Shown: in pieces, positions 14,789-23,211 of the stretch
Numbering within the stretch: position 1 is the stretch's first letter
Layout of the letters: the number at the start of each line of letters is the position of its first letter
Origin: an uncultured Eubacteriales bacterium
GTDB taxonomy: Bacteria; Bacillota; Clostridia; Christensenellales; Aristaeellaceae
Length of the DNA stretch: 52,647 bases
Direction of reading: 5' to 3'
Assembly (NCBI GenBank): GCA_900320085.1
Contig: ONRC01000009.1
Coordinates: 1 to 52,647 of the forward strand
Translations under genes and position numbers: made by a program
The notes under the pieces: model-generated
Seen by the model: the letters and a program-made list of their open reading frames with translations, nothing else
Told to the model about the DNA's origin: nothing
The model's database searches: none

Positions 14789-16165
14789 ATGAAAATCTTT
14801 CCAGTTTTGTTTCTGGCTTTTTTGTTGGTCATAAACACAATTCCAATTTTGGCGGAGGAAACCACAATGCACTATTCCGACGACGCTTCTGATTTTGTAC
14901 TTCTGAGCGAAGCTGTGCCCGACGCGATTCTGGAAATCCGTTATTATTCCACCTACAATTTCGTCGGCGACCGCATCGACGGCTACGAGGAGCCCGTTGC
15001 GCTGCTGACGAAAGAAGCCGCTTCCGCGCTGCAGCAGGTGAGCGACGATCTGGTAAAGCAGGGCTATCGGCTGAAAATCTTTGACGCCTATCGACCGCAG
15101 AAAGCCGTGTCCCACTTCATGCGCTGGGCGCTTGACTTCGGGGACACCCGCATGAAGGAATACTTTTATCCCGAGCTGGAAAAGGACCAGCTGTTCCCCC
15201 AGGGCTATATCGCGGAGCACTCCGGCCACAGCCGGGGCAGCACCGTTGACCTGACGCTGTTTGACATGGCCGCTGAAAAGGAAGTGGACATGGGCGGCAC
15301 CTTCGATTATTTCGGCGAACTGAGCCACCCGGACTATCAGGACATTACCGAGGAGCAATACGCAAACCGCATGATCCTGCGGGAAGCCATGCTGGCCCGC
15401 GGCTTTAAGCCCTTAGTGGAGGAGTGGTGGCATTTTACGCTGGCGGATGAGCCCTTCCCGGATACCTATTTTACCTTCCCGGTCTGCCGCGCGTCCGTTG
15501 AAGGAGCAGATGCTCTTCACGCCGCTTCCCAGCCCGCGTTCGATTCTCCCGATTGGGTGAAGGCGCTGCCCGCCGCGCAGGACGCCGACCAGCTCTTTGT
15601 GGTGGCAGCCAGTGGGATGGATCAGACCACGGCCTATGTCACCATGCATGAGAAAGACGAAACAGGCGCCTGGAAGCAGATTCTGTCCACGCCGGGATTC
15701 GTAGGAAAAAATGGCCTTTGCCTGGACGGCGATCATGCTGAGGGCTGCGGCCAGACGCCTATCGGTGTGTATCATTTCAACAAAGCATTCGGCATCGCCG
15801 CCGACCCCGGCTGCGCTCTCCCCTACGTTCAGGTGGATGAAAACGCTTACTGGTCCGGCGACCCCGACCGGCAGTACAACCAGATGGTGGACATCCGCGA
15901 TGTGCCGGAGCTGAAGATGGACGACAGCGAGCACATCGTGGATTACGAATACCAGTACCAGTATTGCCTGAACATCAGCTTCAATGAGGACAGCACGCCG
16001 GGCCGCGGCTCCGCCATCTTCCTGCATTGCTTCGGCACACAGAAGCCCTGGACGGGCGGCTGCGTAGCTGTTCCGGAATACATCATGAAGCAGGTGATGT
16101 GCAGCGTGCGGGAAAGCTGCGTTGTGGTCATCGACACGATGGACAGTCTGAACGCCGGATTCTGA
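14789..16165 (+). CDS. Secreted fusion: VanX-type D-Ala-D-Ala dipeptidase + L,D-transpeptidase-like domain
   Basis: 458 residues. Residues 1-22 are a signal peptide (cleavage after ILA). Residues 40-232 form an M15D dipeptidase of the VanX/DdpX family: Arg102 in DAYRP, zinc ligands His147 and Asp154 in HSRGSTVD, catalytic Glu212 and ligand His215 in EWWH, with the same spacing as VanX. Residues 265-455 form a YkuD-like L,D-transpeptidase domain: TPIGVYHFNKAFG, His413, and Cys425 in KPWTGGCVAVPE. The usual His before Gly-Cys is Gly, as in a known variant group. The two parts are normally separate proteins. Together they could trim D-Ala-D-Ala ends and join wall peptides outside the cell. Domains are clear; the joint role is inference. 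Confidence 0.85.
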   Translation: MKIFPVLFLAFLLVINTIPILAEETTMHYSDDASDFVLLSEAVPDAILEIRYYSTYNFVGDRIDGYEEPVALLTKEAASALQQVSDDLVKQGYRLKIFDAYRPQKAVSHFMRWALDFGDTRMKEYFYPELEKDQLFPQGYIAEHSGHSRGSTVDLTLFDMAAEKEVDMGGTFDYFGELSHPDYQDITEEQYANRMILREAMLARGFKPLVEEWWHFTLADEPFPDTYFTFPVCRASVEGADALHAASQPAFDSPDWVKALPAAQDADQLFVVAASGMDQTTAYVTMHEKDETGAWKQILSTPGFVGKNGLCLDGDHAEGCGQTPIGVYHFNKAFGIAADPGCALPYVQVDENAYWSGDPDRQYNQMVDIRDVPELKMDDSEHIVDYEYQYQYCLNISFNEDSTPGRGSAIFLHCFGTQKPWTGGCVAVPEYIMKQVMCSVRESCVVVIDTMDSLNAGF

Positions 16166-16219
16166 CGCGCCGACGCACAAAAGCAATATGGTGAATCCAT
16201 CCTGAAAGGAAGAAGCCCG

Positions 16220-16858
16220 ATGCCGAAACGCATGATGGTTTTCCTGATGCTCACCCTGCTGCTGACAGCGGCGTTCGCTTCCTCAGCGCTGGCCGAAACG
16301 ATGTATGTTTCCACCCAGGACGGCGATCCGCTGAACGTCCGCAGTCAGCCGTTTATCAGCCCCGATACGCTGCTGGGCAGTATCCCCAATCATTCTCCGG
16401 TGCAAGTCCTTTTCATCGACTCAAATGGCTGGGCGAAAATCGAGTATTACCCGGAGGATGGCGGCATGACATATGCCTACGTGTCAAGCCGCTATCTCTC
16501 CTACGATCAGAATGGCTATTACCACACCGCGCAGGCCAATGTTCCGCTGCCGACCGCAGTTCCCAAGGAAACAGAGGACAAGTCTATGGCGGAGCTGAAC
16601 GCGGAACTGAAGACAATAAAATCGGTGGATGTGTCCTTTTCCGTGCTGGTGCGGCCTTCCCGCGCGTCCGGCAGGGTGAACCTGCGCTGGGCCCCGAACA
16701 ACAAGACCCGCGCCATCCGCTCCTACCCCGCGAATTATAAGCTGACCGTGATCGGAGAAACCGCCAACTGGTATCAGGTGCAGGACCCTGCGGAAGGCAG
16801 CATCGGCTTCATCTCCAAAAAGCTGGTCACGGTAGTTTTGCCGGAGCTGGAGCAATAA
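16220..16858 (+). CDS. Secreted protein with two SH3-like domains
   Basis: 212 residues. Signal peptide 1-25 ending ALA. The first SH3b-like domain is at about 28-95 (DGDPLNVRSQPFISPDTLLG to YAYVSSRYL). After a Pro-rich linker comes a second at about 140-205 (GRVNLRWAPNNKTRAIRSY to GSIGFISKKLV). Bacterial SH3 domains of this type often bind the cell wall. It lies 54 bases after the VanX/L,D-transpeptidase gene, on the same strand with its own AAAGGAAG site, so the two may be transcribed together and serve the wall. It ends before a clear terminator. Confidence 0.75.
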   Translation: MPKRMMVFLMLTLLLTAAFASSALAETMYVSTQDGDPLNVRSQPFISPDTLLGSIPNHSPVQVLFIDSNGWAKIEYYPEDGGMTYAYVSSRYLSYDQNGYYHTAQANVPLPTAVPKETEDKSMAELNAELKTIKSVDVSFSVLVRPSRASGRVNLRWAPNNKTRAIRSYPANYKLTVIGETANWYQVQDPAEGSIGFISKKLVTVVLPELEQ

Positions 16859-16875
16859 ACCGATGAAGCGTACAG

Positions 16876-16898
16876 GGAGGCGTTTCGCCTCCTTTTTT
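16876..16898 (+). terminator. Terminator after the SH3-protein gene
   Basis: GGAGGCG-TTT-CGCCTCC stem-loop followed by TTTTTT. Confidence 0.88.
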
Positions 16899-16913
16899 GA
16901 CAGGGCAAACAGC

Positions 16914-16942
16914 TTGACACGGGCTTTCGTATCGTCTACAAT
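16914..16942 (+). promoter_or_regulatory. Promoter of the yfcE-like gene
   Basis: TTGACA, 17-base spacer, TACAAT, about 32 bases before the start codon. Confidence 0.88.
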
Positions 16943-16974
16943 ATATAGGAAAGGGACAAAGGAGCGCCGCCGCG

Positions 16975-17529
16975 ATGAAATGGATGATCGCCTCTGATAT
17001 TCACGGGTCCGCCTTGTACTGCGAACAGCTGTTAGGCGCATATCAAGCAGAAGGAGCGGAGCGCCTGCTGCTTCTGGGCGACATTCTGTACCATGGCCCG
17101 CGGAACGACCTGCCGGAGGGCTACGCGCCCAAGCGGGTGATTGCCCTGCTGAACCCACTGCAAAAGGATCTTCTCTGCGTTCGGGGCAACTGCGACACGG
17201 AAGTGGACCAGATGGTGCTGGAATTTCCTATTTTAGCGGACTACGCGCTGATATCCCTGGGCAGGAAAATGGTGTTCATGACCCATGGCCATGTTTACAA
17301 CAATGCACATCTGCCGCCCCTGCATCCGGGCGATATTCTGCTTCACGGCCATACCCATGTGCCCGCTTGCGAAGAACATGAGACCCACATTTACCTGAAC
17401 CCCGGTTCCGTGTCCATCCCCAAGGAGGGCTCGCCCAGAAGTTATATGACGCTGGAGAACGGCGTGTTCCGCTGGAAGACGCTGGAAGGCGAAACCTACC
17501 GGGAATACCGCGCCGAAACGAAATTGTAA
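16975..17529 (+). CDS. yfcE: YfcE-like metallophosphodiesterase
   Basis: 184 residues. Calcineurin-like phosphoesterase of the YfcE/MJ0936 family, with a two-metal active site. All motifs are present: SDIHGS (7-12), GDILYHGPRN (near 35-44), GNCD (near 65), MTHGHVY (near 102) and GHTH (near 123), then the family end NPGSVSIPKEG. The family hydrolyses phosphodiesters in vitro; the cellular substrate is unknown. AGGAG precedes ATG 16975, and it has its own promoter. No signal peptide, so cytoplasmic. Confidence 0.9.
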   Translation: MKWMIASDIHGSALYCEQLLGAYQAEGAERLLLLGDILYHGPRNDLPEGYAPKRVIALLNPLQKDLLCVRGNCDTEVDQMVLEFPILADYALISLGRKMVFMTHGHVYNNAHLPPLHPGDILLHGHTHVPACEEHETHIYLNPGSVSIPKEGSPRSYMTLENGVFRWKTLEGETYREYRAETKL

Positions 17530-17605
17530 AAAGCGGAGAAAGCGCAAGAATCCGCGGACCACGTTCGTTTTATGGATGATTTTTCCCAAAAGGAGGCAAA
17601 ATGGA

Positions 17606-18349
17606 ATGATTCATTTGAAGCCGTTCATTCGGCATATTCTGCCGCTCACGCTGGCGCTCATGCTGCTGCTTTCCTGCGTTCCCGCCCGGGCGGACGACGG
17701 TTATGCTTCGGGCACAGCCCTGCTTCGCAGCCTGACCCATAACTGCCCCAACACCGGTATCATGCTGCCGGAGACGTTCAGCCCCTATCAGACCACGTAC
17801 CTGCTTACCGTGGCCAGCTGGGTATCCCGCCCGACATTTACTCCCGTCGCCATGGACCCCAATGCAGCCATTTACGTGAACGGGCAATACGTGCGCAGCG
17901 GCGAAACCAGCCCGGTCATCCCCATGACCGACAAGCCCCAGGCCGTGACCATCCAGGTCACCAGCGGGTCGAGCTCCACGGTATACACCATCTATCTCCA
18001 GCGCCGTCCCAGCGAGCGCCGTACCCGCGTCTCCGCCGGATACATCCAAAACATCTATCTGAAGGGCACTACCTGGCACATCGACGCCGACCTGGTTTCC
18101 ATCAAATACAGCGGGAACGACTATAACAGCGGCAACCTGTCCACCTTTACCAACAAAACCGTGGAGCACTACGATTACGAGGTCGATCCCAACTGCATCT
18201 TCTATTACGGCGTCAAATCCAACTGCTATCGCGCCAATAATATCAATACCTTTATGAACACCTACCTGCAATACGGCAGCCCGCTGTATACGATCGTTTA
18301 CATCGAAGACAAGATCGTTGCGGTGTTCCCCTATGGCGCGGACTTTTAA
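17606..18349 (+). CDS. Secreted protein with cadherin-like beta-sandwich domain
   Basis: 247 residues. The start is ATG 17606, as AAGGAGG lies 9 bases upstream; an in-frame codon 30 bases earlier has no such site. Residues 1-32 are a signal peptide (LTLALMLLLSCVPARA). Residues 45-135 look like the bacterial cadherin-like beta-sandwich domain (FSPYQTTYLLTVASWVSRPT to SSSTVYTIYLQRRP). The C-terminal 110 residues are Tyr/Asn-rich with no recognised family. A convergent terminator follows. Probably a surface or wall-associated protein; no enzyme motif is seen. Confidence 0.68.
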   Translation: MIHLKPFIRHILPLTLALMLLLSCVPARADDGYASGTALLRSLTHNCPNTGIMLPETFSPYQTTYLLTVASWVSRPTFTPVAMDPNAAIYVNGQYVRSGETSPVIPMTDKPQAVTIQVTSGSSSTVYTIYLQRRPSERRTRVSAGYIQNIYLKGTTWHIDADLVSIKYSGNDYNSGNLSTFTNKTVEHYDYEVDPNCIFYYGVKSNCYRANNINTFMNTYLQYGSPLYTIVYIEDKIVAVFPYGADF

Positions 18350-18368
18350 ACCGAAACACACTGTAAAA

Positions 18369-18413
18369 AACAGAGCATTCTTCCGCTGATAAGGCGAAAG
18401 GATGCTCTGTTCT
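18369..18413. terminator. Convergent terminator
   Basis: Inverted repeat around ACAGAGCATTC and GGATGCTCTGT, with A-runs to the left and a TTCTTTCTC run to the right. It serves both the cadherin-like gene and mltG. Confidence 0.75.
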
Positions 18414-18422
18414 TTCTCTCGA

Positions 18423-19610
18423 TTACAGTCCCTTTTCCCTGTCATACGCCTGCCAAAGCGGCGCGTAGATACTGACGGCCAGTTCGTGCTCCTGTAAGGT
18501 ACGGCTGAAATGCAGCTCGCCGGTATTGGGGTCCTTGGAGCAGAAGTACAGATATTCATCCTGTACATACTGTTCATCGGGATACAGTGCCGCGCGGATC
18601 GCCGCGGGCGAGGGCGAACAGATCGGCCCCAGCGGCAGGCCCTTGACGAGGTAAGTGTTGTAGGGTGAAGCGACCTGCAAATCACTGTCGGTCAGCGCCA
18701 TGCGCTTGACGCCGCTCGCATATTTTACCGTCACGTCGCTGCCCAGGGTCATGTTCTTTTTCAGTCGGTTGTGGAACACGGCGGATACCTTGGCAAAGTC
18801 AGGATTCTTGGCTTCCTTTTCGATCATGGACGCCAGGGTGATGACCTGATCCATGGTCATACCCAGCGCTTCCGCCCGGGCATGGTATTCCTCGGTGAAC
18901 ACCGCCTCCGTCTGGCTCAGCAGCTTGCGGAGGATGTCCTCCGGTGTGGCGCTGACATAGATTTCATATGTGTCGGGGGCAAGATAACCCTCCAGCGCGA
19001 ACAGGCGCGAAGCGGCATTGGGTGACGCGAGCACGTCGGCAATGTAATAGTAAGCAGAAAACGCCGTGCCGCTCTGACACATGGCCAGGAAATCCGCTTC
19101 GTTTTCGATCGCTTTCTGCTCCGCCAGATACGCCGCGATGTCCCGGACCGTCCAGCCGGGAATGATGGTGATGTTCCGGGTGATGGGGTTGCCGTCGCCG
19201 GTGGTGAGCAGCTCCATGATCTGCTGCATGGACATGGCGCGGTTGACCTTGTATTCCCCGGACTGGATCTTCTGCCCGTAGCCAAGAAAGTCCGCCACGT
19301 ACTTGAACACCGTGCGGTTATGGATCAGCCCGGCTTCCTCCAGGTTATTGGCAACGCGGGTCAGGCTGCTGCCGGAAGACACCACGAAGGTGATTTCATC
19401 GCTGTCCTCCGCGTCAACCGGCGCAAAGAAGCTGCGGTTGACCCAGTTCCAGCCCGCCATCACCACGCCCGCCACCACGGTCAGAACACACAGTGCCAAC
19501 AGCAGCGGGCGCAGCGCCGTCCATAGCCAGCTGTACCAGAATACGCCGTACTGTCTTTCCTCCCGCAGTTCCTCGGGCGAATAGTCCCGCTCCTGCTGAT
19601 TTTTGTTCAA
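18423..19610 (-). CDS. mltG: Endolytic transglycosylase MltG
   Basis: 395 residues. Membrane-bound murein transglycosylase of the YceG family that cuts nascent glycan strands and sets their length. Seen: a cytoplasmic N-terminus of about 30 residues, one membrane helix (about 33-55), a LysM-like part (SSGSSLTRVANNLEEAGL), LEGYLAPDTYEI, the catalytic-Glu motif ASMIEKEA, FHNRL, and YNTYLVKGLPLGPICSPSPA. The start codon is TTG at 19610, supported by AGGAGG five bases upstream and by the lack of an ATG nearby. It lies 17 bases after the YlbF-like gene, so the two form an operon. Confidence 0.95.
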   Translation of the reverse strand: MNKNQQERDYSPEELREERQYGVFWYSWLWTALRPLLLALCVLTVVAGVVMAGWNWVNRSFFAPVDAEDSDEITFVVSSGSSLTRVANNLEEAGLIHNRTVFKYVADFLGYGQKIQSGEYKVNRAMSMQQIMELLTTGDGNPITRNITIIPGWTVRDIAAYLAEQKAIENEADFLAMCQSGTAFSAYYYIADVLASPNAASRLFALEGYLAPDTYEIYVSATPEDILRKLLSQTEAVFTEEYHARAEALGMTMDQVITLASMIEKEAKNPDFAKVSAVFHNRLKKNMTLGSDVTVKYASGVKRMALTDSDLQVASPYNTYLVKGLPLGPICSPSPAAIRAALYPDEQYVQDEYLYFCSKDPNTGELHFSRTLQEHELAVSIYAPLWQAYDREKGL

Positions 19611-19627
19611 TGCGTCCTCCTGATTGA

Positions 19628-19975
19628 TTACATTCCCGGCATCGGGATTTCCATGCCCGCCGCCCGGGTAAGCGTTTCAAAAATTTCGGCCATCATGCGC
19701 TGCATTTTCATTTCCGCCATCAGGAAGCCCGATGTGCGGCTGTCGGCGAACAAAAGCATGTTCAAAGAGTTAAAGCGCTGGGTCTCCTCCGCGTCCATGC
19801 CCTGGCCGGACAGCAGACGCATCTGCATACCGGTCTGCAGCTTTCGGTATTCCTGAATCAGCGCCTTGATCCCGGCATCCTCGTCAATTTCCTTTTTCAG
19901 CTGAATATATTCCCTGTACTCCGGGCTTTCCTGAATGGCCTGGGCCAGCGCTTTGGCCGCTTCCATCGCCTGCAT
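19628..19975 (-). CDS. YlbF-family protein
   Basis: 116 residues. Helical protein of the YlbF/YmcA family, whose Bacillus subtilis members form a complex that steers RNase Y. Seen: AKALAQAIQESPEYREYIQL, the charged middle helix and FLMAEMKMQRMMAEIFETLT. The start at 19975 is chosen because GGAGGG lies 6 bases upstream; six codons further upstream there is another in-frame Met without a site. It ends in a Met/Pro-rich tail (MEIPMPGM). It is first gene of an operon with mltG. A minus-strand TATAAT at 20050-20045 with a weak -35 may be its promoter. Confidence 0.8.
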   Translation of the reverse strand: MQAMEAAKALAQAIQESPEYREYIQLKKEIDEDAGIKALIQEYRKLQTGMQMRLLSGQGMDAEETQRFNSLNMLLFADSRTSGFLMAEMKMQRMMAEIFETLTRAAGMEIPMPGM

Positions 19976-20097
19976 AGTGTTCCCTCCGATCAAAATAACG
20001 ATACGCCGCCGCGCATTCTTCCCGCGCGCTAAGCACGCAGCTTCATTATATCAGGAATCAACCGCTTTGAAAAGAGAAAAACCGGAGGAAAAAAGCA

Positions 20098-20127
20098 TTT
20101 ACAAACAACTACCACATGTGGTATACT
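20098..20127 (+). promoter_or_regulatory. Promoter with overlapping 14-bp palindrome (probable operator)
   Basis: TTTACA (20098-20103), 18-base spacer, TATACT (20122-20127). The perfect palindrome TACCACATGTGGTA at 20110-20123 covers the second half of the spacer and the start of the -10, a position where a dimeric repressor would block RNA polymerase. It drives the MIF-like gene and perhaps the SDR gene after it. Confidence 0.7.
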
Positions 20128-20194
20128 GATTTTGTTTCATCCACCGGATGAACCGCGCCGCGGCGAAAACGCGGCGACCAAAGGAGGAAATGCC

Positions 20195-20536
20195 GTGCCG
20201 TTCATTCACACCCGGGTCAACCGCCCCATCTCCCAGGAAGCGGAAAAGGCTATGTTGAAACAGCTGGGCGACGCCGTTTCCCTGTTGGGGAAAAGCGAAA
20301 ACTGGCTGATGCTGCAATTTGAGGACAATTGCCGCATGTATTTTAAAGGCGACTGTTCCAAAGCGCTGGCGTTCGTCGGCGTCAAGCTGTATGGCAAAGC
20401 GGACAAGGAAGCCTATCAGCGCTTTACCGCCGAAGCCACCCGTATTCTGGGCGACGTGCTGTCCGTTCCCGCCGACGGCGTGTATGTGGAATATGAAGAA
20501 ACGGAACACTGGGGCTGGCAGGGAGAAAACTTTTAG
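20195..20536 (+). CDS. MIF/phenylpyruvate tautomerase-like protein
   Basis: 113 residues. Tautomerase superfamily, MIF group. The start is GTG at 20195, because AAGGAGG lies 7 bases upstream and because the next codon is Pro: this family uses an N-terminal Pro, freed by Met removal, as catalytic base (PFIHTRVNRPI). The middle has GKSENWLMLQFEDNCRMYFKG and the end YVEYEETEHWGWQGENF, both typical. A longer frame to the left is not supported. The promoter carries a palindromic operator-like site. Role in bacteria unknown; the substrate may be an enol-keto acid. The SDR gene follows 54 bases later on the same strand. Confidence 0.85.
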   Translation: MPFIHTRVNRPISQEAEKAMLKQLGDAVSLLGKSENWLMLQFEDNCRMYFKGDCSKALAFVGVKLYGKADKEAYQRFTAEATRILGDVLSVPADGVYVEYEETEHWGWQGENF

Positions 20537-20590
20537 TATGGAAATAGCTGCTTTTTCTGGCAGCTTTTTTTCTTGGAGGAAAATGCTGGC

Positions 20591-21307
20591 ATGAAAACGG
20601 TATTGATCACCGGCGGCTCCCGGGGCATCGGCGAAGCGATGGTGCGCCTGTACGCGGAGCAGGGCTGGCGGGTGGCGTTCACCTACCTGAACAGCGAAGA
20701 AAAGGCGCTGACCCTCAGCTGGGGAACCGGCGCGCTGGCCCTTCGCTGCGATGCGAAAAGCGAAGCGGATACGGCTGCCATGGCAGAACAGGTGCTCAGG
20801 AAGTTTGGACATTTGGACGCTCTCATCTGCAACGCCGGGATTTCCTACACCGGATTATTGCAGGACATGACCGTTTCCCAGTGGGACGAGCTATTCGCCG
20901 TGCACGTTCGCGGCGCGTTCCTTTCCACCCGGGCCTTCCTGCCGGGTATGATCTCCAGGCAGAGCGGCAGCATCCTCTATGTGTCCTCCATGTGGGGCCA
21001 GGTGGGCGCGTCCTGCGAAGCGGCCTACTCCGCCTGCAAAGCGGCGCTGATCGGTCTGGGCAAAGCGCTGGCAAAGGAGGCCGGGCCCTCCGGCGTGCGG
21101 GTCAATTGCATCTGCCCTGGCGTGATTCAAACGGATATGGTGCGGGAATACTCTCGGGAGGACCTGCAAGTCTTGGCGGACGACACGCCGCTTTGCCGCC
21201 TCGGCACGCCCCAGGACGTGGCCCGCGCCGCTTTCTTCCTTTCTTCGGAGGACGCTTCCTTTATCACCGGCCAGGTCCTGGGCGTCAACGGCGGATTCGT
21301 GATTTGA
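20591..21307 (+). CDS. SDR-family reductase, possibly EF-P 5-aminopentanone reductase (YmfI-like)
   Basis: 239 residues. Classical short-chain dehydrogenase: TGGSRGIG (NADP binding), NAG (near 84), catalytic Ser in VSSMWGQVGAS, YSACK with the catalytic Tyr and Lys, and the end TGQVLGVNGGFVI. FabG-like reductases share this frame. The SSMWGQVGASCE motif resembles the YmfI group that reduces the modification on elongation factor P, so that is a fair second name. Start ATG 20591 with GGAGGA 10 bases upstream; TTG 20573 is less likely. No EF-P gene is visible here to settle it. Confidence 0.8.
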   Translation: MKTVLITGGSRGIGEAMVRLYAEQGWRVAFTYLNSEEKALTLSWGTGALALRCDAKSEADTAAMAEQVLRKFGHLDALICNAGISYTGLLQDMTVSQWDELFAVHVRGAFLSTRAFLPGMISRQSGSILYVSSMWGQVGASCEAAYSACKAALIGLGKALAKEAGPSGVRVNCICPGVIQTDMVREYSREDLQVLADDTPLCRLGTPQDVARAAFFLSSEDASFITGQVLGVNGGFVI

Positions 21308-21484
21308 TTGATTTGCTCATTATTGACCACATTTCGCAGTATGCCCTGATTCATTCAGCAATTTTGAGCTGTTTACGACAAAAAAAGTCAAATCACGTCT
21401 TTCCTCTTTCCAGAATCCCCAAAATCATGTATAATGGGTTTGTCCACTTTACCAGCGCATATTTTGATAAAGGGGTGCTGCGGC

Positions 21485-22690
21485 ATGAACAGCTTTCTGA
21501 CAGAGTGGGATTTGAAGAGCATTCCCGTGGGGCCGCTTGGCTTGATCGCCATGTCGGGCTGCGAGGAAATGGGCAACAAGGTCAACGCTTGGCTGAAAAA
21601 ATGGAACTCCCTCCAGGAAACGCAGGACGAAGAATTCTACACGATGCCGGGACTCAACCGTGATTCCTTCCTGATCAAGACGTACTGCCCGCGCTTCGGC
21701 ACCGGCGAAAGCAAGGGCGTCATCAAAGAAAGCGTGCGCGGATACGACATCTACATCATCATTGACGTATGCGCCTACAACAAGACCTTCAACATGTACG
21801 GCATGGAAGTGCCCATGTCCCCTGACGATCACTTTCAGGATTTGAAGCGCGTCATCGCCGCCATCGGCGGCAAAGCCAAGCGCATCAACGTCATCATGCC
21901 GATGCTGTACGAAAGTCGGCAGCACAAGCGCTCCTCCCGTGAAAGCCTGGACTGCGCCCTGGCCCTGCAGGAACTGCAGCAGTACGGCGTGACCAACATC
22001 ATCACCTTCGACGCCCACGATCCGCGCGTAGCCAACGCCGTGCCGCTGATCGGATTTGAAAACGTGATGCCCACCTATCAGATGATCAAAGCCCTCACCC
22101 GCGTGGAAAAGAGCCTGCGCATCGACAAGGACAACATGATGGTCGTCTCCCCCGATGAAGGCGCCATGCAGCGCAACATCTTCTATTCCTCCGTGCTGGG
22201 GTTGGATCTGGGTATGTTCTATAAGCGCCGGGATTATACCACCGTCGTCAATGGCCGCAACCCCATCGTGGCCCATGAATACCTGGGCTCCTCCGTGGAG
22301 GGCAAGGACGTGATCGTCGTGGACGATATGATCGCGTCCGGCGAATCCATCCTCGACCTGTGCAAGGAGCTTAAAGCCCGTCGGGCCAACCGCATCTTCG
22401 CCATCGCCACCTTCGCGTTCTTTACCAGCGGCATTGAAGAGTTCAACAAGGCATACAATGAAGGGCTGCTGACCAAGGTGGTGGCCTCCAACCTGACCTA
22501 CCGCCGCCCCGAGGTAATCGCTGCGCCCTGGTTCGTGGAAGCGGATCTGAGCAAATATATTTCCTATATCATCGCCACGCTGAACCATGACCGCACCCTG
22601 TCCAAGCTGCTCAACCCCTATAACCGCATCAAGAACCTGCTGGAGCGCTATAAGAACGAACAAACCGCGGAAGGCTTCCGCATGGCATAA
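21485..22690 (+). CDS. prs: Ribose-phosphate pyrophosphokinase (PRPP synthetase), long form
   Basis: 401 residues. Makes PRPP from ribose 5-phosphate and ATP. Seen: MPMLYESRQHKRSSRESLDC (the conserved region that binds ATP and activators), ITFDAHDPRVANAVP (FDLH-type motif), MVVSPDEGAMQRN and the PRPP loop VIVVDDMIASGESI. It is longer than the usual 310-320 residues, with extra sequence at the N-terminus (GCEEMGNKVNAWLKKWNSLQ) and after the PRPP loop, as in a divergent clostridial group. Start ATG 21485 follows AAAGGGGTG; the longer frame to 21434 overlaps the probable -10 (TATAAT, 21430-21435). Confidence 0.88.
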   Translation: MNSFLTEWDLKSIPVGPLGLIAMSGCEEMGNKVNAWLKKWNSLQETQDEEFYTMPGLNRDSFLIKTYCPRFGTGESKGVIKESVRGYDIYIIIDVCAYNKTFNMYGMEVPMSPDDHFQDLKRVIAAIGGKAKRINVIMPMLYESRQHKRSSRESLDCALALQELQQYGVTNIITFDAHDPRVANAVPLIGFENVMPTYQMIKALTRVEKSLRIDKDNMMVVSPDEGAMQRNIFYSSVLGLDLGMFYKRRDYTTVVNGRNPIVAHEYLGSSVEGKDVIVVDDMIASGESILDLCKELKARRANRIFAIATFAFFTSGIEEFNKAYNEGLLTKVVASNLTYRRPEVIAAPWFVEADLSKYISYIIATLNHDRTLSKLLNPYNRIKNLLERYKNEQTAEGFRMA

Positions 22691-22695
22691 TTTCT

Positions 22696-23160
22696 ATGAG
22701 CAAAGACGAAGAAATGGAACTGATTCCCGAAACGGAGGAATCGAAAAAGAACGTGATGCAGTCCGCGAAGGACTTTATGAACGGCGTGCTGCATCCCCTG
22801 AAGGGGAAGGACCTGGGCCAGCTGGTGGAGGATTTCACCTCCGAAATGACCCTGGTGGCCGAGGGACTGAGTGAGGATCAGCAAAAGCTGTTCCAGGAAA
22901 CTGACAAACTCAGCGCCCAGCAAACCGAGCTGGAGCAGCAATTGCTTGACGGCCTGCACGACGCCGAGGTGGAAAACAAGGAGCTGCGCAAGGAAGTTCA
23001 ATCCCTGACCGCGCGGTTGGAGAAAGCCGAAAAACTCCTTTCCGAAAAGAAGCTGAAAAAGTCCGACGGGCTTTTGTCCATCATCCGCCAGGCCACCTGG
23101 CTGGTCGCCATTTTCAGCGCCGCCTGGGTGATCGTGACCCTCATCCGTGCTTTTACCTGA
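22696..23160 (+). CDS. Coiled-coil protein with C-terminal membrane anchor, unknown
   Basis: 154 residues. Acidic N-terminus, then a long coiled coil at about 60-115 (KLSAQQTELEQQLLDGLHDA to LRKEVQSLTARLEKAEKLL), then one membrane helix at about 130-150 (ATWLVAIFSAAWVIVTLIRA) with a two-residue tail. This is the build of a tail-anchored protein facing the cytoplasm. It starts 5 bases after the PRPP synthetase stop with no clear ribosome binding site, so translation is probably coupled. Function not recognised. Confidence 0.7.
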   Translation: MSKDEEMELIPETEESKKNVMQSAKDFMNGVLHPLKGKDLGQLVEDFTSEMTLVAEGLSEDQQKLFQETDKLSAQQTELEQQLLDGLHDAEVENKELRKEVQSLTARLEKAEKLLSEKKLKKSDGLLSIIRQATWLVAIFSAAWVIVTLIRAFT

Positions 23161-23166
23161 GCGCGC

Positions 23167-23205
23167 AAAAAACCCCGGCAGAATGGTTTTTCTGCCGGGA
23201 TTTTT
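23167..23205. terminator. Convergent terminator
   Basis: CCCGGCAGAA-TGGTTT-TTCTGCCGGG stem-loop with AAAAAAC on the left and ATTTTT on the right, so it works in both directions, between the tail-anchored protein gene and nnrDE. Confidence 0.9.
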
Positions 23206-23211
23206 GCAGGA

